A DNA stretch of 64,000 bases from Saccharopolyspora thermophila (GCF_014646075.1 NZ_BMMT01000001.1:583930-647929), one strand, 5' to 3'. Positions 1 to 9,462 are shown, counted from the first letter of the stretch. A program made the numbers and translations. The notes: a model not told the origin generated them from the letters alone.

Positions 1-15
1 CCGCCGGAATCCGAA

Positions 16-582
16 GTGCACGTGGACACCGACGTGCTCGCCATGCGCGCCCCGCTGGTGCGGGTGCACCGCGACGACGAAGGCACCTGGTCCTTCGACG
101 GTCCGGGTCAGGCACCGCGGCCGTCGAAGAAGACGGTGCTCAGCGCGGTGGTCGGGGCGTGGCCGCACGTCGCCGCGCTGTCCGACCTGGACCGCGGCGG
201 CGCCGTCGTGTGGTCCTGGAAGCACCACGGCTGGGCCAGCGAGTTCGCGTGCCGGTGCGGCAACTGCGAGCAGCCCGTGGCCACCGACATCGACCGCGGC
301 AGCTGGCCGTCCGACCTGCAGCCGCACATCATCGTCAACGTCGAGCAGGCCGCGCTGTCCGGCCAGGTGTCGCTGACCGACATGATCTCCACCCCGGGCG
401 GCATCGCCCTCCTCGGCCCCGGCGACCACCGGCGCACCGCCGATGTGATGACCCCGGTCGCGCTGGCCAACGTGATCCGCCGCTGGCCGCACACCATGCA
501 GGCGCTGCGCGCCCTCAAGGAAGGCCGGGGCATGCGCTGGAACCCGGAGAACCTCAGCTGGCACGAGTACGTGGTGTCCTGA
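16..582 (+). CDS. Hypothetical protein, 5' end uncertain
   Basis: I do not recognise this 188-residue protein. The frame is open to the window edge, so the GTG at 16 is only the first visible start and the gene may begin upstream. The protein looks soluble, with no signal peptide or membrane segment. A CxCxxC cluster (CRCGNC) near residue 80 could bind a metal. The N-terminus resembles actinobacterial proteins of unknown function that follow LVRVHRDDEG with an acidic/aromatic stretch. It converges on the next gene with a 52-base gap. The coding assignment is fairly safe from codon use; the function is open. Confidence 0.7.
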   Translation: MHVDTDVLAMRAPLVRVHRDDEGTWSFDGPGQAPRPSKKTVLSAVVGAWPHVAALSDLDRGGAVVWSWKHHGWASEFACRCGNCEQPVATDIDRGSWPSDLQPHIIVNVEQAALSGQVSLTDMISTPGGIALLGPGDHRRTADVMTPVALANVIRRWPHTMQALRALKEGRGMRWNPENLSWHEYVVS

Positions 583-634
583 TCGGGACGTCCCGGATCG
601 TTCGGCACCGAGGCGTGAGACGACCCGGTGCGCT

Positions 635-1165
635 TCAGGCGTTCTCGGTGAGCTTCGGGTCGTTCTCGAGGACCTTGGAGTAGAGGACCTCCAGGAGCCA
701 GCGGCCGAACATCGAGGAGCCGAACTCCGCCGTGCGGTCCTCCGGGTGCAGCACCACCTCGGCCGGACCTTCCAGACCCGCGTTGACCACGCCCACGCCG
801 TAGTAGTCGAGTTCCAGCATCGGCCACGGCCGGTACGGGTTGTTCGGCGGCAGCACCACGACGCACGGCGCGAGCGTCAGCAACGTCCCGCAGGCCCGCA
901 GCGCGTGCCTGGTGTGCGACACCGGCACCAGGATGCCGAGCAGGTCGACCGCCGCCACCGGCACGTGGTCGTGCAGGCTCGGTTCCGACCAGGACCGGAT
1001 CCACGACGGGTTGAGCTCGGGCGCCCACCCGTGGTGGATGCGCCACCGGTGGACGTCGTGCCGGATGCGCGCCACGGCCGCGAACCGCGCGCCGAGAACC
1101 TCCACGTCCGGGATCAACTGGCCGTCCCACCCGAGTGCGTCGGCCGCGTGCTGGAGCTGCTGCAC
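635..1165 (-). CDS. Hypothetical protein
   Basis: This 176-residue protein is of unknown function. The GTG at 1165 is chosen because the frame turns coding-like there (QQLQHAADALGWDG) and the frame upstream lacks protein character. The sequence is rich in Trp and His (HDVHRWRIHHGW) with a Pro-rich NPYRPWP segment, has no clear membrane span, and looks like a small alpha/beta protein. It is divergent from the potassium channel gene, sharing a 156-base promoter region. No domain is recognised. Confidence 0.65.
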   Translation of the reverse strand: MQQLQHAADALGWDGQLIPDVEVLGARFAAVARIRHDVHRWRIHHGWAPELNPSWIRSWSEPSLHDHVPVAAVDLLGILVPVSHTRHALRACGTLLTLAPCVVVLPPNNPYRPWPMLELDYYGVGVVNAGLEGPAEVVLHPEDRTAEFGSSMFGRWLLEVLYSKVLENDPKLTENA

Positions 1166-1321
1166 CGGTGCATGGTAAGGCCCGGGGGCCCGTCGCTGGG
1201 AGCGGGTTTTCCGGCCTGCAGGAGAACTCGCGGCGAACACCGGTGCCGCGGTCACACCGGCCGTGTGCGAAGGAGTTACTGTCGGCGCCGTGAGCGGTTC
1301 AGCAGTCGGGGAGCACGGGGC

Positions 1322-2422
1322 ATGATGCGGCGCGGTCCGAGGAAGTTGTCGCACCCCTTCGGCCGGGGGCGCGTCGACGAGGAGGAGCTGTCCAACCGTC
1401 CCGATTTCGCGCTCGTCGGCGTGATCCGGATGCCAGGCACCGTGATCAGCCCGGTGCGCTCGATCATCAAGCGGATCATCGGCGCCCTGCTGGCGCTGAC
1501 CGCGGCGGTGTTCATCGTCTACGCGGGGCGGGACGGCTACCGCGACACCGCCGGTGGCGAACTGGACCTGCTCGACGCCTTCTACTACGCGACGGTGTCG
1601 CTGTCCACCACCGGCTACGGCGACATCACCCCGGTGAGCCCGCACGCCCGCTTGGTGAACGTGCTGATCATCACCCCGCTGCGGGTGCTGTTCCTGATCG
1701 TGCTGGTCGGTACCACACTGGAGGTGCTCACTGAGCGCTCCAGGCAGGCGTTCAGGATCCAACGCTGGAGGTCGAAGGTGCGCGACCACGTGGTCGTCAT
1801 CGGATACGGAACCAAGGGCCGGTCGGCGGTCACCTCGTTGCTCGGCGACGGCGCGGACGCGGGCCGCATCGTGGTCGTCGACACCGACCAGCGCGCACTG
1901 GAGGCCGCGTCCGCGCAGGGTTTGGTCACCGTCAACGGCTCCGGCACGCGCTCCGACGTGTTGCGGGTCGCGGGCGTGCCGCGAGCGCGGGCGATCGTGG
2001 TGGCGCCGGCCCGCGACGACACCGCGGTGCTGGTCACCCTGACCGCGCGGGAACTGGCGCCGAAGGCGCAGATCGTGGCCGCCGTGCGGGAGGCCGAGAA
2101 CGTGCACCTGCTGCGGCAGTCCGGGGCGGACTCGGTGGTGGTCTCCAGCGAGACGGCGGGCCGGTTGCTCGGTATGGCCACCTCGACGCCGTCGGTGGTG
2201 GAGATGTTCGAGGACCTGCTGACCCCGGACGTGGGGCTGGCGATCGCCGAGCGGGAGGTGGAGCCGCAGGAGGTGGGCGGTTCGCCGCGGCACCTGTCGG
2301 ACATCGTGCTCGGTGTCGTCCGCGAGGGGAAGCTGTACCGGGTGGACGCGCCGGAGGCCGACGCGATCGAGTCCGGCGACCGGCTGCTCTATGTGAAGAA
2401 GGTGACCCCGGCCGAACCCTGA
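1322..2422 (+). CDS. Two-TM potassium channel with RCK/TrkA-N domain
   Basis: A 366-residue ligand-gated K+ channel subunit of the plasma membrane. TM1 is about residues 50-68, the selectivity filter TTGYGD is at 96-101, and TM2 is about 112-135, followed by a cytosolic RCK domain whose Rossmann motif GYGTKGRS starts near 161 and a C-terminal TrkA-C-like part. This two-TM-plus-RCK layout is that of MthK-type channels. ATG 1322 is used because the earlier frame is not protein-like; ATG 1325 is equally possible. In mycobacteria the homologue (Rv3200c) also lies beside nudC-uvrD2-whiB7; here several genes have been inserted between them. Confidence 0.9.
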   Translation: MMRRGPRKLSHPFGRGRVDEEELSNRPDFALVGVIRMPGTVISPVRSIIKRIIGALLALTAAVFIVYAGRDGYRDTAGGELDLLDAFYYATVSLSTTGYGDITPVSPHARLVNVLIITPLRVLFLIVLVGTTLEVLTERSRQAFRIQRWRSKVRDHVVVIGYGTKGRSAVTSLLGDGADAGRIVVVDTDQRALEAASAQGLVTVNGSGTRSDVLRVAGVPRARAIVVAPARDDTAVLVTLTARELAPKAQIVAAVREAENVHLLRQSGADSVVVSSETAGRLLGMATSTPSVVEMFEDLLTPDVGLAIAEREVEPQEVGGSPRHLSDIVLGVVREGKLYRVDAPEADAIESGDRLLYVKKVTPAEP

Positions 2423-2462
2423 ACCGTCGGCGCTCTCCCGGATATCTGGGAATATCGACGGC

Positions 2463-2894
2463 GTGGGTAGGCGACGAGGTTCGGCATCGGTGCTGCCGAT
2501 CCTGCTTGTCCTGGGTGTCCTGGGCGTGGTGGTGGCCGTGCTCGCGGTGTGGCCGCTGCTGGCCGCGAGGGGAGAAAGGCGGACCGCGTTGCGCCCGGCG
2601 ACGGCCACCGTCGTCGAGTCGCGGCCCTGCGGTGCGCGGTCGGCCCGCGACCTGGTGTCGGTGGAGATCGACGGCGTGGTGCGGCAGGCCCCGTTCGACG
2701 GCTGCGGGCACACCCGCGGCCAGAAGCTGGCGGTCCAGGTGCCCGCCGACGCGGGCGCCGACCTCGTGGTCCGCCCGGCGGGGGCGTCGGACTCCGAACT
2801 GGACGACCTGGCACAGCGGGCGTACTGGGTGCTGCTGACCCTGGCCGCGGTGGCGGGCGGCTGCTACGGCGTGATGCTGCACCGCCGCGCGTGA
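2463..2894 (+). CDS. Small membrane protein, DUF3592-like
   Basis: A 143-residue protein with an N-terminal TM (about residues 11-36), an extracytoplasmic beta-type domain with two Cys (SRPCGAR and DGCGHTRGQ), and a second TM near the C-terminus (about 120-138). That two-TM layout is typical of actinobacterial DUF3592-type proteins, which have no known role. GTG 2463 is the start. It lies 40 bases after the channel gene on the same strand, so co-transcription is possible. Confidence 0.7.
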   Translation: MGRRRGSASVLPILLVLGVLGVVVAVLAVWPLLAARGERRTALRPATATVVESRPCGARSARDLVSVEIDGVVRQAPFDGCGHTRGQKLAVQVPADAGADLVVRPAGASDSELDDLAQRAYWVLLTLAAVAGGCYGVMLHRRA

Positions 2895-2901
2895 CGCGCG
2901 G

Positions 2902-4125
2902 TCAGTCGACGTCGGACGGCGCGGCCAGCCAGGTGTTGCACTGGGTGACCTCGTTCTTCTGGAAACCCTGCTGCACCCAGGCGTAGTTGGTCTCCATGCT
3001 GCCGTGGTCGCGGACCCCGGTGTTCTCGTCGCCGCGCGCGGCGGAGTCCTCCAGGGCGGGGAAGATGTAGTCGTTGCTGACGCCGCCGTTCTGCAGCGCC
3101 GCCAGCGTCATCCCCTCGAAGCACGTGGCCTGCAGCTCCGAGCGCCGGGTCAGCTCCAGGCCCGCCTCGGTGGTGCTGCCGCCCGCCTCGTACTGCGCGT
3201 CGCCGTAGGCGCTGCTGATGCCGGTCATGCCCTGCAGCGCGTGGCCGAACTCGTGCGCGAACTGGCCGAGGTACACGCCGGCCTCGGACACCTGCTCCAC
3301 CTCGGCGTAGTACCGCGCGGTCATGTAGATCGTGTGGTTGCCCGGGCAGTACATGGCGGTCTGGTTCCACCGCCTGGTGCCGCAGGGGCTTTCCACGTCG
3401 TCGGCGGTGGTGACGACGTTCGGGGTCTCCACCGGCAGGCCCGCCGATTCCAGCGCCGGGGTCCACGCGGCCATCAGGCACGGCAGCGCCGCCTGGTAGA
3501 AGGCGTCCTGCGAGGCCACGTCGGTGTCGAAGGCAGGCAGGTCGCAGGGGGTGTTCACCGCCCCGTTGCCGGGCACGTTGATGGGGTGGTCGCCCAGTGC
3601 TGACACGGGCCGCGGCCCGGTGTCCGAGCTGTCGCCGGTGCTGGTGTCCTCGCTGCTGGAGAGCTCGCTGGACGTGGTCGAGCCGGACTCCGCCGAGGAG
3701 GTGTCGGCGCTGCTGGTCGCGTGGTCCGCCGCGCTGTGCTGCGCGGAGCTGACGGCCACCGCGCCGATCGTGCCCACGCCGATGAGGGCGACGCCGACCA
3801 GGACCAACGTGATCACCAGGCCGCTGCCGCCCTGGCGTTGCGGCGGCGGGACCGGCGCGAACCGGGGCGGCGGCATCGGTTGCGGCGGCTGCATCGGCGG
3901 CACCGGGGCGAGCCGCATCGTCGTCTGCTGCGGCAGCGGCCGGGCGGCCGGCGGCGGCGCGACCGGGCGCGTCGGCGGGTGCGGGCGCGGCGGGCGGGTC
4001 TGCGGCGGTTGGGGGCCGCGCGGCGCTGGGCCCGGCGGGTGCGGGCGTGGGCCGTGGTTGTGCTGCGGTGGCCAGGGCTGCCGTGGCGGCTGCGGGCCGC
4101 GCGGTGGCGGTGGCCAGTGCGTCAT
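2902..4125 (-). CDS. Membrane-anchored neutral zinc metallopeptidase
   Basis: A 407-residue protein of the putative neutral zinc metallopeptidase (YpfJ) family. A very Pro-rich cytoplasmic N-terminus (residues 5-100) leads to one TM (about 102-125), a Ser/Thr/Asp linker (126-172) and the catalytic domain outside the cell. The zinc motif HEFGH is at 291-295, with a conserved ELQATCFEG further on whose Glu (330) is the expected third ligand. ATG 4125 is chosen because it opens the Pro-rich region. The 3' end faces the preceding gene with a 7-base gap. Confidence 0.88.
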   Translation of the reverse strand: MTHWPPPPRGPQPPRQPWPPQHNHGPRPHPPGPAPRGPQPPQTRPPRPHPPTRPVAPPPAARPLPQQTTMRLAPVPPMQPPQPMPPPRFAPVPPPQRQGGSGLVITLVLVGVALIGVGTIGAVAVSSAQHSAADHATSSADTSSAESGSTTSSELSSSEDTSTGDSSDTGPRPVSALGDHPINVPGNGAVNTPCDLPAFDTDVASQDAFYQAALPCLMAAWTPALESAGLPVETPNVVTTADDVESPCGTRRWNQTAMYCPGNHTIYMTARYYAEVEQVSEAGVYLGQFAHEFGHALQGMTGISSAYGDAQYEAGGSTTEAGLELTRRSELQATCFEGMTLAALQNGGVSNDYIFPALEDSAARGDENTGVRDHGSMETNYAWVQQGFQKNEVTQCNTWLAAPSDVD

Positions 4126-4257
4126 GCGGCTCCCCCCGCGATGAGTCCGGTGTGGACGGTTGGGTCCGGGGCGGAACGCGGCCACCAATCCGTCATGTTC
4201 GGCGACCACTCCCGTTGATCATGCCCGTTGCGGTCCGCAGCTTAGCCGCGGGCCGCT

Positions 4258-5895
4258 ATGGTTCGGGCCGTGTTGACCAAACGGGGCCTCGCGTGGGCGG
4301 TGACCGGGCTGCTCCTGGGCGTGCCCGGGGCGGCAGTGGCGCAGGAACAACCGGTGGACACGCTGCCGGGCGCGGTCTCCAGCGCGGTGCGGATGAAGCT
4401 GGAGCGCGACGGTCGGCTCTCGATCACCGAGCAGATCACCGTTCCCGCTGGTCGAACCGTCGAACGCACCGTGCCGCTGCGCCAACCCGCCGGCGACGGG
4501 GCGGAACGCGTCTACACCGTCTCGGACGCCGCCGTGGACGGCAGCGGCAGCGTCCGGGTCGACGCCGAGAACCTGCACGTCACGCTGCATCCGGGTGTGT
4601 CGACCCTGCGCTACGCCGTGCGCGGGGCGGTGGCCGATGCCGGTGAGCTGCAGGAAGTGCGCTGGCAGGTGTCGGGTGGCTGGAACGTGCCGGTGGACCG
4701 GGTCGAGATCACCTCCCTGCTCAGCCCGCAGATCCCGCGGGAGATCCAGTGCCTGGCCGGTCCGGTCGGCAGCACCGACCGCTGCGCCCGGTTCGAGCTC
4801 ACCCACACCCAGGCCGTGCACGCGCTCGCCTATGGGCTGGCCCCGGGCGAGCGCATGGACTTCACGTTCAGGATCCCGGCGGGCACCGTCCCGGCGAACG
4901 CGGTCACCGAACAGCACTTCGGCCTCGCCCGGGCCTTCGCGCTGACACCGGTCACCGGCGCCGGGCTCGCGGGCATCGGGCTGCTGCTGGTCGGCGGCAT
5001 CGGTCTGCTCTGGTACGCGCGCGGCCGGGACGCGCGCGCCTTCGCCGCGGACGCCGGGCACGTCGAGGTGCTCATGATCGACGAGCGGGGTGCCGTCACG
5101 TTCGCCTCCCCGGACGGCGTGCTGCCCGGCCAGCTCGGCACCGTTGTCGACGAGCGGGTCGACCCCGTGGACGTGACCGCCACCGTCCTGGACCTGGCTG
5201 TCCGCAACTACCTGTGGATCGAGGAACTACCCGGCGGCGACTGGCGGTTCGTCCGGCTCAACCCGGCCGACGACTCGCTGCGCCCGTTCGAGCGGGCCGT
5301 CTACGACCTGGTGCTCGGCGACACCGGGGAGGTGCGGCTGTCCGACCTCGGGCGGCTGGATTTGTCCCGCGTCCGGGAGGCGCTGTACGCCGAGGTCGTG
5401 GCGAAGGACTGGTTCGCTCGCCAGCCTGGCTCCGAGCGGAACCTGTTCTGGTGGCTGGGCGTCGGCATCGCCCTCGGCGGCGCGGTGCTGACCGCGGTGC
5501 TGGCCCTGACCAGCTCGCTCGGCCTGCTCGGGATCGGGGTGCTGCTCGGCGGTGTCGTCGCGGCGTTCGGCGCCCGCCTGGTGCCCGCCCGTACCCGGCG
5601 TGGCAGCGCGCTGGTGGTCCAGGTGCGGGGACTGCGGCGCTACCTGCACGACGTCTCGGCGGACTCGCTGCCCGCGGCGGACCGCGAGACGGTGTTCTCC
5701 CGCTCCCTGCCCTACGCCGTGGTGCTCGGCGAAACGGAGCGCTGGCTGGCGGAGTTCGCCGGGCTCGACCCGGCGGCCGACGGCACGCCCGGCCTGTACT
5801 GGTACGGCACCCCGGGCGAGACCGCGGATCTGCGCTCGTTCCAGCGGAATTTCCCGCACCTCGTCGCCAAGCTCAACGAAACCTTCGCCCGCTGA
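4258..5895 (+). CDS. DUF2207 domain membrane protein
   Basis: A 545-residue exported membrane protein. A signal peptide ends at AVAQ (about residue 29), an extracellular beta-rich DUF2207 domain covers about 30-225, a TM is at about 231-254, and a cytosolic region is followed by a hydrophobic hairpin at about 396-445 and a C-terminal tail. This is the usual DUF2207 layout; the function is unknown. GTG 4270 is an alternative start that keeps the signal peptide. It is divergent from the zinc metallopeptidase. Confidence 0.85.
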   Translation: MVRAVLTKRGLAWAVTGLLLGVPGAAVAQEQPVDTLPGAVSSAVRMKLERDGRLSITEQITVPAGRTVERTVPLRQPAGDGAERVYTVSDAAVDGSGSVRVDAENLHVTLHPGVSTLRYAVRGAVADAGELQEVRWQVSGGWNVPVDRVEITSLLSPQIPREIQCLAGPVGSTDRCARFELTHTQAVHALAYGLAPGERMDFTFRIPAGTVPANAVTEQHFGLARAFALTPVTGAGLAGIGLLLVGGIGLLWYARGRDARAFAADAGHVEVLMIDERGAVTFASPDGVLPGQLGTVVDERVDPVDVTATVLDLAVRNYLWIEELPGGDWRFVRLNPADDSLRPFERAVYDLVLGDTGEVRLSDLGRLDLSRVREALYAEVVAKDWFARQPGSERNLFWWLGVGIALGGAVLTAVLALTSSLGLLGIGVLLGGVVAAFGARLVPARTRRGSALVVQVRGLRRYLHDVSADSLPAADRETVFSRSLPYAVVLGETERWLAEFAGLDPAADGTPGLYWYGTPGETADLRSFQRNFPHLVAKLNETFAR

Positions 5896-6069
5896 CCGCG
5901 TTTCGTGACCGGACGCCTCCGCTGAGCGACGAAAACCGTTGTGATGCGGCTGAACGGGTGATGTACGCGGCCTGTCGGCCCGATTCGAAATCCGTTCCGA
6001 ACGCCGCTGTGCCAGGCTAAGGTGTTCGCAGTTCCTGGGGGTGTCCACAGGGTCCAGAAGGGATCTGGG

Positions 6070-6483
6070 ATGACAAGCGCAGACAGAGCTGGCTTCGCTG
6101 GGGTGGCCGAGGGCGTCAAGGCCGTGGCAGCGCAGACGCAGTGGATCAATCAGCAGGTCAGCTCGGGCCAGTTGGCCCTGAAGCCCGAATCCGCGGAAGC
6201 AGCCGCCAAGGTCTGCGAAAACGAGATCCGGGAACTGCAGCAGCTCGTGCGGCGAGCGGACCTGATCACGCGGGTCAGCGGGCTCGGCAACTACCCCAAC
6301 GGGCAGCAGCTGGCGCAGCGCTTCGTCGACAAGGCGACCCTGAAGGGCGTCGGAGCGGTCGACCTGATCCGCCAGATGCAGGACGAGTTGCGAAAGATGG
6401 CGGACGCCTACCGCGCTGCGGCCAAGGACTACCGCGCGATCGACGAACAGCACGCCCAAGACATTCAGCGAGGTTTGAAGTGA
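6070..6483 (+). CDS. Helical ESX-associated small protein
   Basis: A 137-residue, largely helical protein without a membrane segment, first in a run of four tightly packed genes (small helical protein, DUF3558 lipoprotein, PPE-like protein, EspG). The ATG at 6070 follows GAAGGGA at a normal distance; an upstream GTG at 6022 has no such site. Size and composition recall WXG100-type helical hairpin proteins, but no clear WxG motif is visible, so that link rests on context. Its TGA overlaps the next start (GTGA). Confidence 0.75.
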   Translation: MTSADRAGFAGVAEGVKAVAAQTQWINQQVSSGQLALKPESAEAAAKVCENEIRELQQLVRRADLITRVSGLGNYPNGQQLAQRFVDKATLKGVGAVDLIRQMQDELRKMADAYRAAAKDYRAIDEQHAQDIQRGLK

Positions 6484-7028
6484 GCCTGTTTTCCCGGTCC
6501 CTGGTCGCTGGAACCACCGGTCTGGTGCTGGTCGGGCTGGCCGCGTGCACGGGTGGGTCGAGCAGCGGCACCGGCGGTACCAGCACCGGCATGGATTCCC
6601 CGACGTCGCAGGCCGGGCGTTCCGGGCTGGCGGACTTCGACGTGTGCAACTTCTTCACCCCCGAGGACCTCGCGGCCCTCGGCGTGCACGGGCCGGGCGA
6701 ACCGGACAACACACTCGAATCCGAGCCCGGCTGCAACTACCGGGGCGACGTCAAGGACGTCACGCTGTACAAGGCCCCGGACACCACGTTCGACGCCTAC
6801 AGCCGCAGGAACTTCGGCGAGCTGAGGCAGTACGAGATCGGCGGCCGGAAGGCGGCCAACGGTGTGACGGCCGGGTCGGAGGGGCAGGGCATCTGCTCCA
6901 CCTTCCTCGAGGCCGGTGGCGGCACGGTCGTCATCACGGTCACCGGTCTGATGCGCGACTCGGTCGCGGACCCGTGCGGCGAAGCGGAGCGGGCGGCGCG
7001 GCAGGTCGAACCGAGACTTCCTGAGTGA
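6480..7028 (+). CDS. DUF3558-type lipoprotein
   Basis: A 182-residue lipoprotein. The signal sequence ends in a lipobox LAAC with the lipidated Cys at residue 23, followed by a Gly/Ser/Thr linker. The mature domain matches the actinobacterial DUF3558 pattern (a CNFFTPEDLAALG-like opening, then a Cys pair around the core). The start is the GTG overlapping the upstream stop by four bases, which indicates translational coupling. DUF3558 lipoproteins often sit next to PPE-like and EspG genes in Pseudonocardiaceae, suggesting a surface role linked to ESX export; the activity is unknown. Confidence 0.88.
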   Translation: MSLFSRSLVAGTTGLVLVGLAACTGGSSSGTGGTSTGMDSPTSQAGRSGLADFDVCNFFTPEDLAALGVHGPGEPDNTLESEPGCNYRGDVKDVTLYKAPDTTFDAYSRRNFGELRQYEIGGRKAANGVTAGSEGQGICSTFLEAGGGTVVITVTGLMRDSVADPCGEAERAARQVEPRLPE

Positions 7029-7047
7029 CCAGGAGCTAGGGGGAGTC

Positions 7048-8523
7048 ATGGGAGGATTCACGGACTGGGTCGGGGATCGGATCAACGACGCCGGCAGGGC
7101 GATCCACGACGCGGGTGCCCCGGTCCTCGGTTACGACACCTACGCCCAGCAGGAGGCCCAGCAGCGGGCGGAGCAGGCGACCGATGCCGGCCAGCGCGAG
7201 CGCAACATACTGGAGCAGCGCAACCGGGCGCTCCAGGACGACGTGGTCGGCTACGACGACCCGGCGATCTCGCAGAACGTGAACTGGTCCGGCTACAGCC
7301 ACGAGGAGATCTACAACACCAACCAGAACTCGATCAACGAGGGCGAGGTCGCCAGGAGCGGCCAGGCGTGGGTGGAACTGGGCAAGGCGCTGCACGGGCG
7401 CGGCAGGGAGTTCAGCCGCGGACTCAACAACGCCATCAGCGACGGCTGGACGGGTGACGCGGCCGAGGCCGCCAAGAGCCTCGCGGACCCGGTGCAGGTG
7501 TGGATGGAGCGCAGCGGTGCGGCGTTCGAGGTCACCGGCAACAACCTGAAGAAGGCCGGGTCGGCCGCAGGGCAGGTGAAGCAGGCCGTGCCCGAGCCCG
7601 AGGGGCACAGCTGGGGGCGGACCGCGGTCGCGACCATCGCGACCGGGCCGTTCGGCGCTGGTGCCGACGCCCTGGCGCAGATGAACGAGCGCAAGGAGGC
7701 CGAGCGGGCCGCGCAGGAGACCATGGCGCGGGTGTACAGCCCGACGCTCGCCGACGTGGACGCGCAGATGCCGGCGTTCCAGGCACCGCAGGGCCACACC
7801 GTCTGCCCGCCGCCGATTCCGCCGCCGCCCCCGACCGAATGGAGGCCGCCGCACATCGGTGACGACCGGGGCACCGGTGACCAGAACGGCGGTGACGACC
7901 GGCAGCGCGGTACCGACGACCGGTCCTCCGACGGCCGCGACACCACCCGCGACTCCGACGACGCGGGGCGTGACGGCCGGGACCGGGACGGCTCCGGCCG
8001 GGACCGGGACGGCTCCGGTCGAGACCGGGACGGGACCGGCGACGGCTCCGGCCGGGACCGGGACGGGACCGGCGACGGCTCCGGCCGCGACCGCACGATC
8101 CCGTCCGGGACGACCAGCCAGTCGACCGGCCAGCCCGGTGGGTCCGGAATCGGGGTGCCCGGTGGGGTCGGTGCCGGTCTCGGTGCGGGCGGAGGCGGCG
8201 GTGTCGGCGGCGGCATGGCCGGTTTCGGCGCGGGCGCTGTCGGCGGTCTCGGGCGCGGCGTCGGTGCCGGTGGCCTGGCCGCCGGTGGGCGGGCTGGTGT
8301 CGGTGGTCTCGGCGCGGGCGCCGGGGCGGGAGCCGGGGCCGTGGGTGCCGCCGCCCGGGGCGCCGGTGCCGGTCGCGGGATGATGGGCGGCATGGGCGGT
8401 GCCGGGCGCCGCGGCCAGGGCGGGGAGGACGAGGAGCACGAGCGCCCGTCCTGGCTGGAGGAGCAGGACGACGTCTGGCTGAACGACATGCCCAGGACGG
8501 CCCCGCCGGTCCTCGGCGAGTGA
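7048..8523 (+). CDS. WXG/PPE-like ESX substrate with Gly-rich tail
   Basis: A 491-residue candidate type VII (ESX) export substrate. The N-terminal 240 residues are helical and carry a WTG motif at 134-136 (GWTGDAAE), as in WXG100/PPE-like helical hairpins. Then come a Pro stretch near 255, Asp/Arg/Gly octad-like repeats (GRDRDGSG and variants, about 310-350), a very Gly-rich part (about 360-450) and an acidic tail. AGGGGGAG precedes the ATG. The next gene is EspG, the cytosolic chaperone class for PPE proteins, which supports the assignment. It does not start like a mycobacterial PPE protein, so PPE-like is used loosely. Confidence 0.8.
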   Translation: MGGFTDWVGDRINDAGRAIHDAGAPVLGYDTYAQQEAQQRAEQATDAGQRERNILEQRNRALQDDVVGYDDPAISQNVNWSGYSHEEIYNTNQNSINEGEVARSGQAWVELGKALHGRGREFSRGLNNAISDGWTGDAAEAAKSLADPVQVWMERSGAAFEVTGNNLKKAGSAAGQVKQAVPEPEGHSWGRTAVATIATGPFGAGADALAQMNERKEAERAAQETMARVYSPTLADVDAQMPAFQAPQGHTVCPPPIPPPPPTEWRPPHIGDDRGTGDQNGGDDRQRGTDDRSSDGRDTTRDSDDAGRDGRDRDGSGRDRDGSGRDRDGTGDGSGRDRDGTGDGSGRDRTIPSGTTSQSTGQPGGSGIGVPGGVGAGLGAGGGGGVGGGMAGFGAGAVGGLGRGVGAGGLAAGGRAGVGGLGAGAGAGAGAVGAAARGAGAGRGMMGGMGGAGRRGQGGEDEEHERPSWLEEQDDVWLNDMPRTAPPVLGE

Positions 8524-8537
8524 GGGGGAGGACTGCG

Positions 8538-9356
8538 GTGGGCGTGGTGGCTCGCTGGCAACTCGTGCCGGTGCACCTGGACATCGTCCTGAAGTACCTG
8601 CAGATCGACGACCTGACGATGCCGCTGGACGTCCGGTCGTACGCGCGCACCACCGAGCAGCTCGGGCTGATGGCCAGGGCGGAGACCGAGCGGATGATCG
8701 CTGCGGGGATCATCGTCAACGACGAGGTCCACCCGCAGCTCGCCGCGGCGCTGCGGCTGCTGGCCCGGCCCTACCTGTGGGTGGACTCGCTGTGGTTCCC
8801 GCAGGCCGGGGACGACCACTGCTGGCGCGCGCTGGCGGCGCTGACCGAGGGCAACCGGGTGGTCCTGGGCGTGCAGACGCCCAGCGAGGACCCGAAGCAC
8901 GGCGGAATGCTGACCGTCGAGGTGCACGAGAACGTTTCGCTGCCGCAGGTGCTGCTGCCCACGTTGCCGCCGGCGCCGCCGGGCAACCGCGGCCCGGTGC
9001 GGGTGCCCGCGAGCTCGTTCCGCACCCAGGAGGTCGACGAGGACGAGGAGATCGACATCCTGCAGTCGGCGACGCCGAGGCGCGGCAGCAGCGGGGACCG
9101 GGAGTACGAGCGGTACCAGGCGATCGGCCGGGCCCCGCACGTCCGGGTCGGCCAGATCGCGGCCAACCTGCGCGACCAGTACGGCCGCACCCGGCGCACC
9201 CAGCCGATCAAGTGGTTCGACAACGTCCAACCGGACGGCCGCTATCTCGACCACAACGTGCGCGGCACCAGCGGCGAACAGCTCTACATGCTCACCCCGG
9301 CGGACGCGCGCCTGCTCGGGGCGGAGATCGACGCGCTGGTGGCCCAGGTCCGCTGA
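8538..9356 (+). CDS. ESX secretion-associated protein EspG
   Basis: A 272-residue EspG-family protein, the cytosolic chaperone that binds PPE-type substrates for ESX secretion. Family features seen are the N-terminal beta/alpha opening (LVPVHLDIVLKYL), the LARPYLWVDSLWF strand region and the C-terminal half after an acidic linker (EVDEDEEIDI). GTG 8538 is preferred over GTG 8520 because GGGGGAGG lies just before it; 8520 overlaps the upstream stop. It closes the ESX accessory operon. No membrane ESX component (EccB, EccC, EccD) is in the window. Confidence 0.88.
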   Translation: MGVVARWQLVPVHLDIVLKYLQIDDLTMPLDVRSYARTTEQLGLMARAETERMIAAGIIVNDEVHPQLAAALRLLARPYLWVDSLWFPQAGDDHCWRALAALTEGNRVVLGVQTPSEDPKHGGMLTVEVHENVSLPQVLLPTLPPAPPGNRGPVRVPASSFRTQEVDEDEEIDILQSATPRRGSSGDREYERYQAIGRAPHVRVGQIAANLRDQYGRTRRTQPIKWFDNVQPDGRYLDHNVRGTSGEQLYMLTPADARLLGAEIDALVAQVR

Positions 9357-9462
9357 ACCTGGGCCACTCCCGCCCCGCCGAGCACGTTCGGTTGTGACGA
9401 CACGCTGGAGAGTGGTGAAGGGGGCACGCGCAGGTTGACTCGACGCACGTAGGCTGCATGGC

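Noticed and set aside
635-2713. 692-codon minus-strand frame covering the potassium channel
   Set aside because: Only the last 176 codons are protein-like; the rest is antisense to the channel gene.
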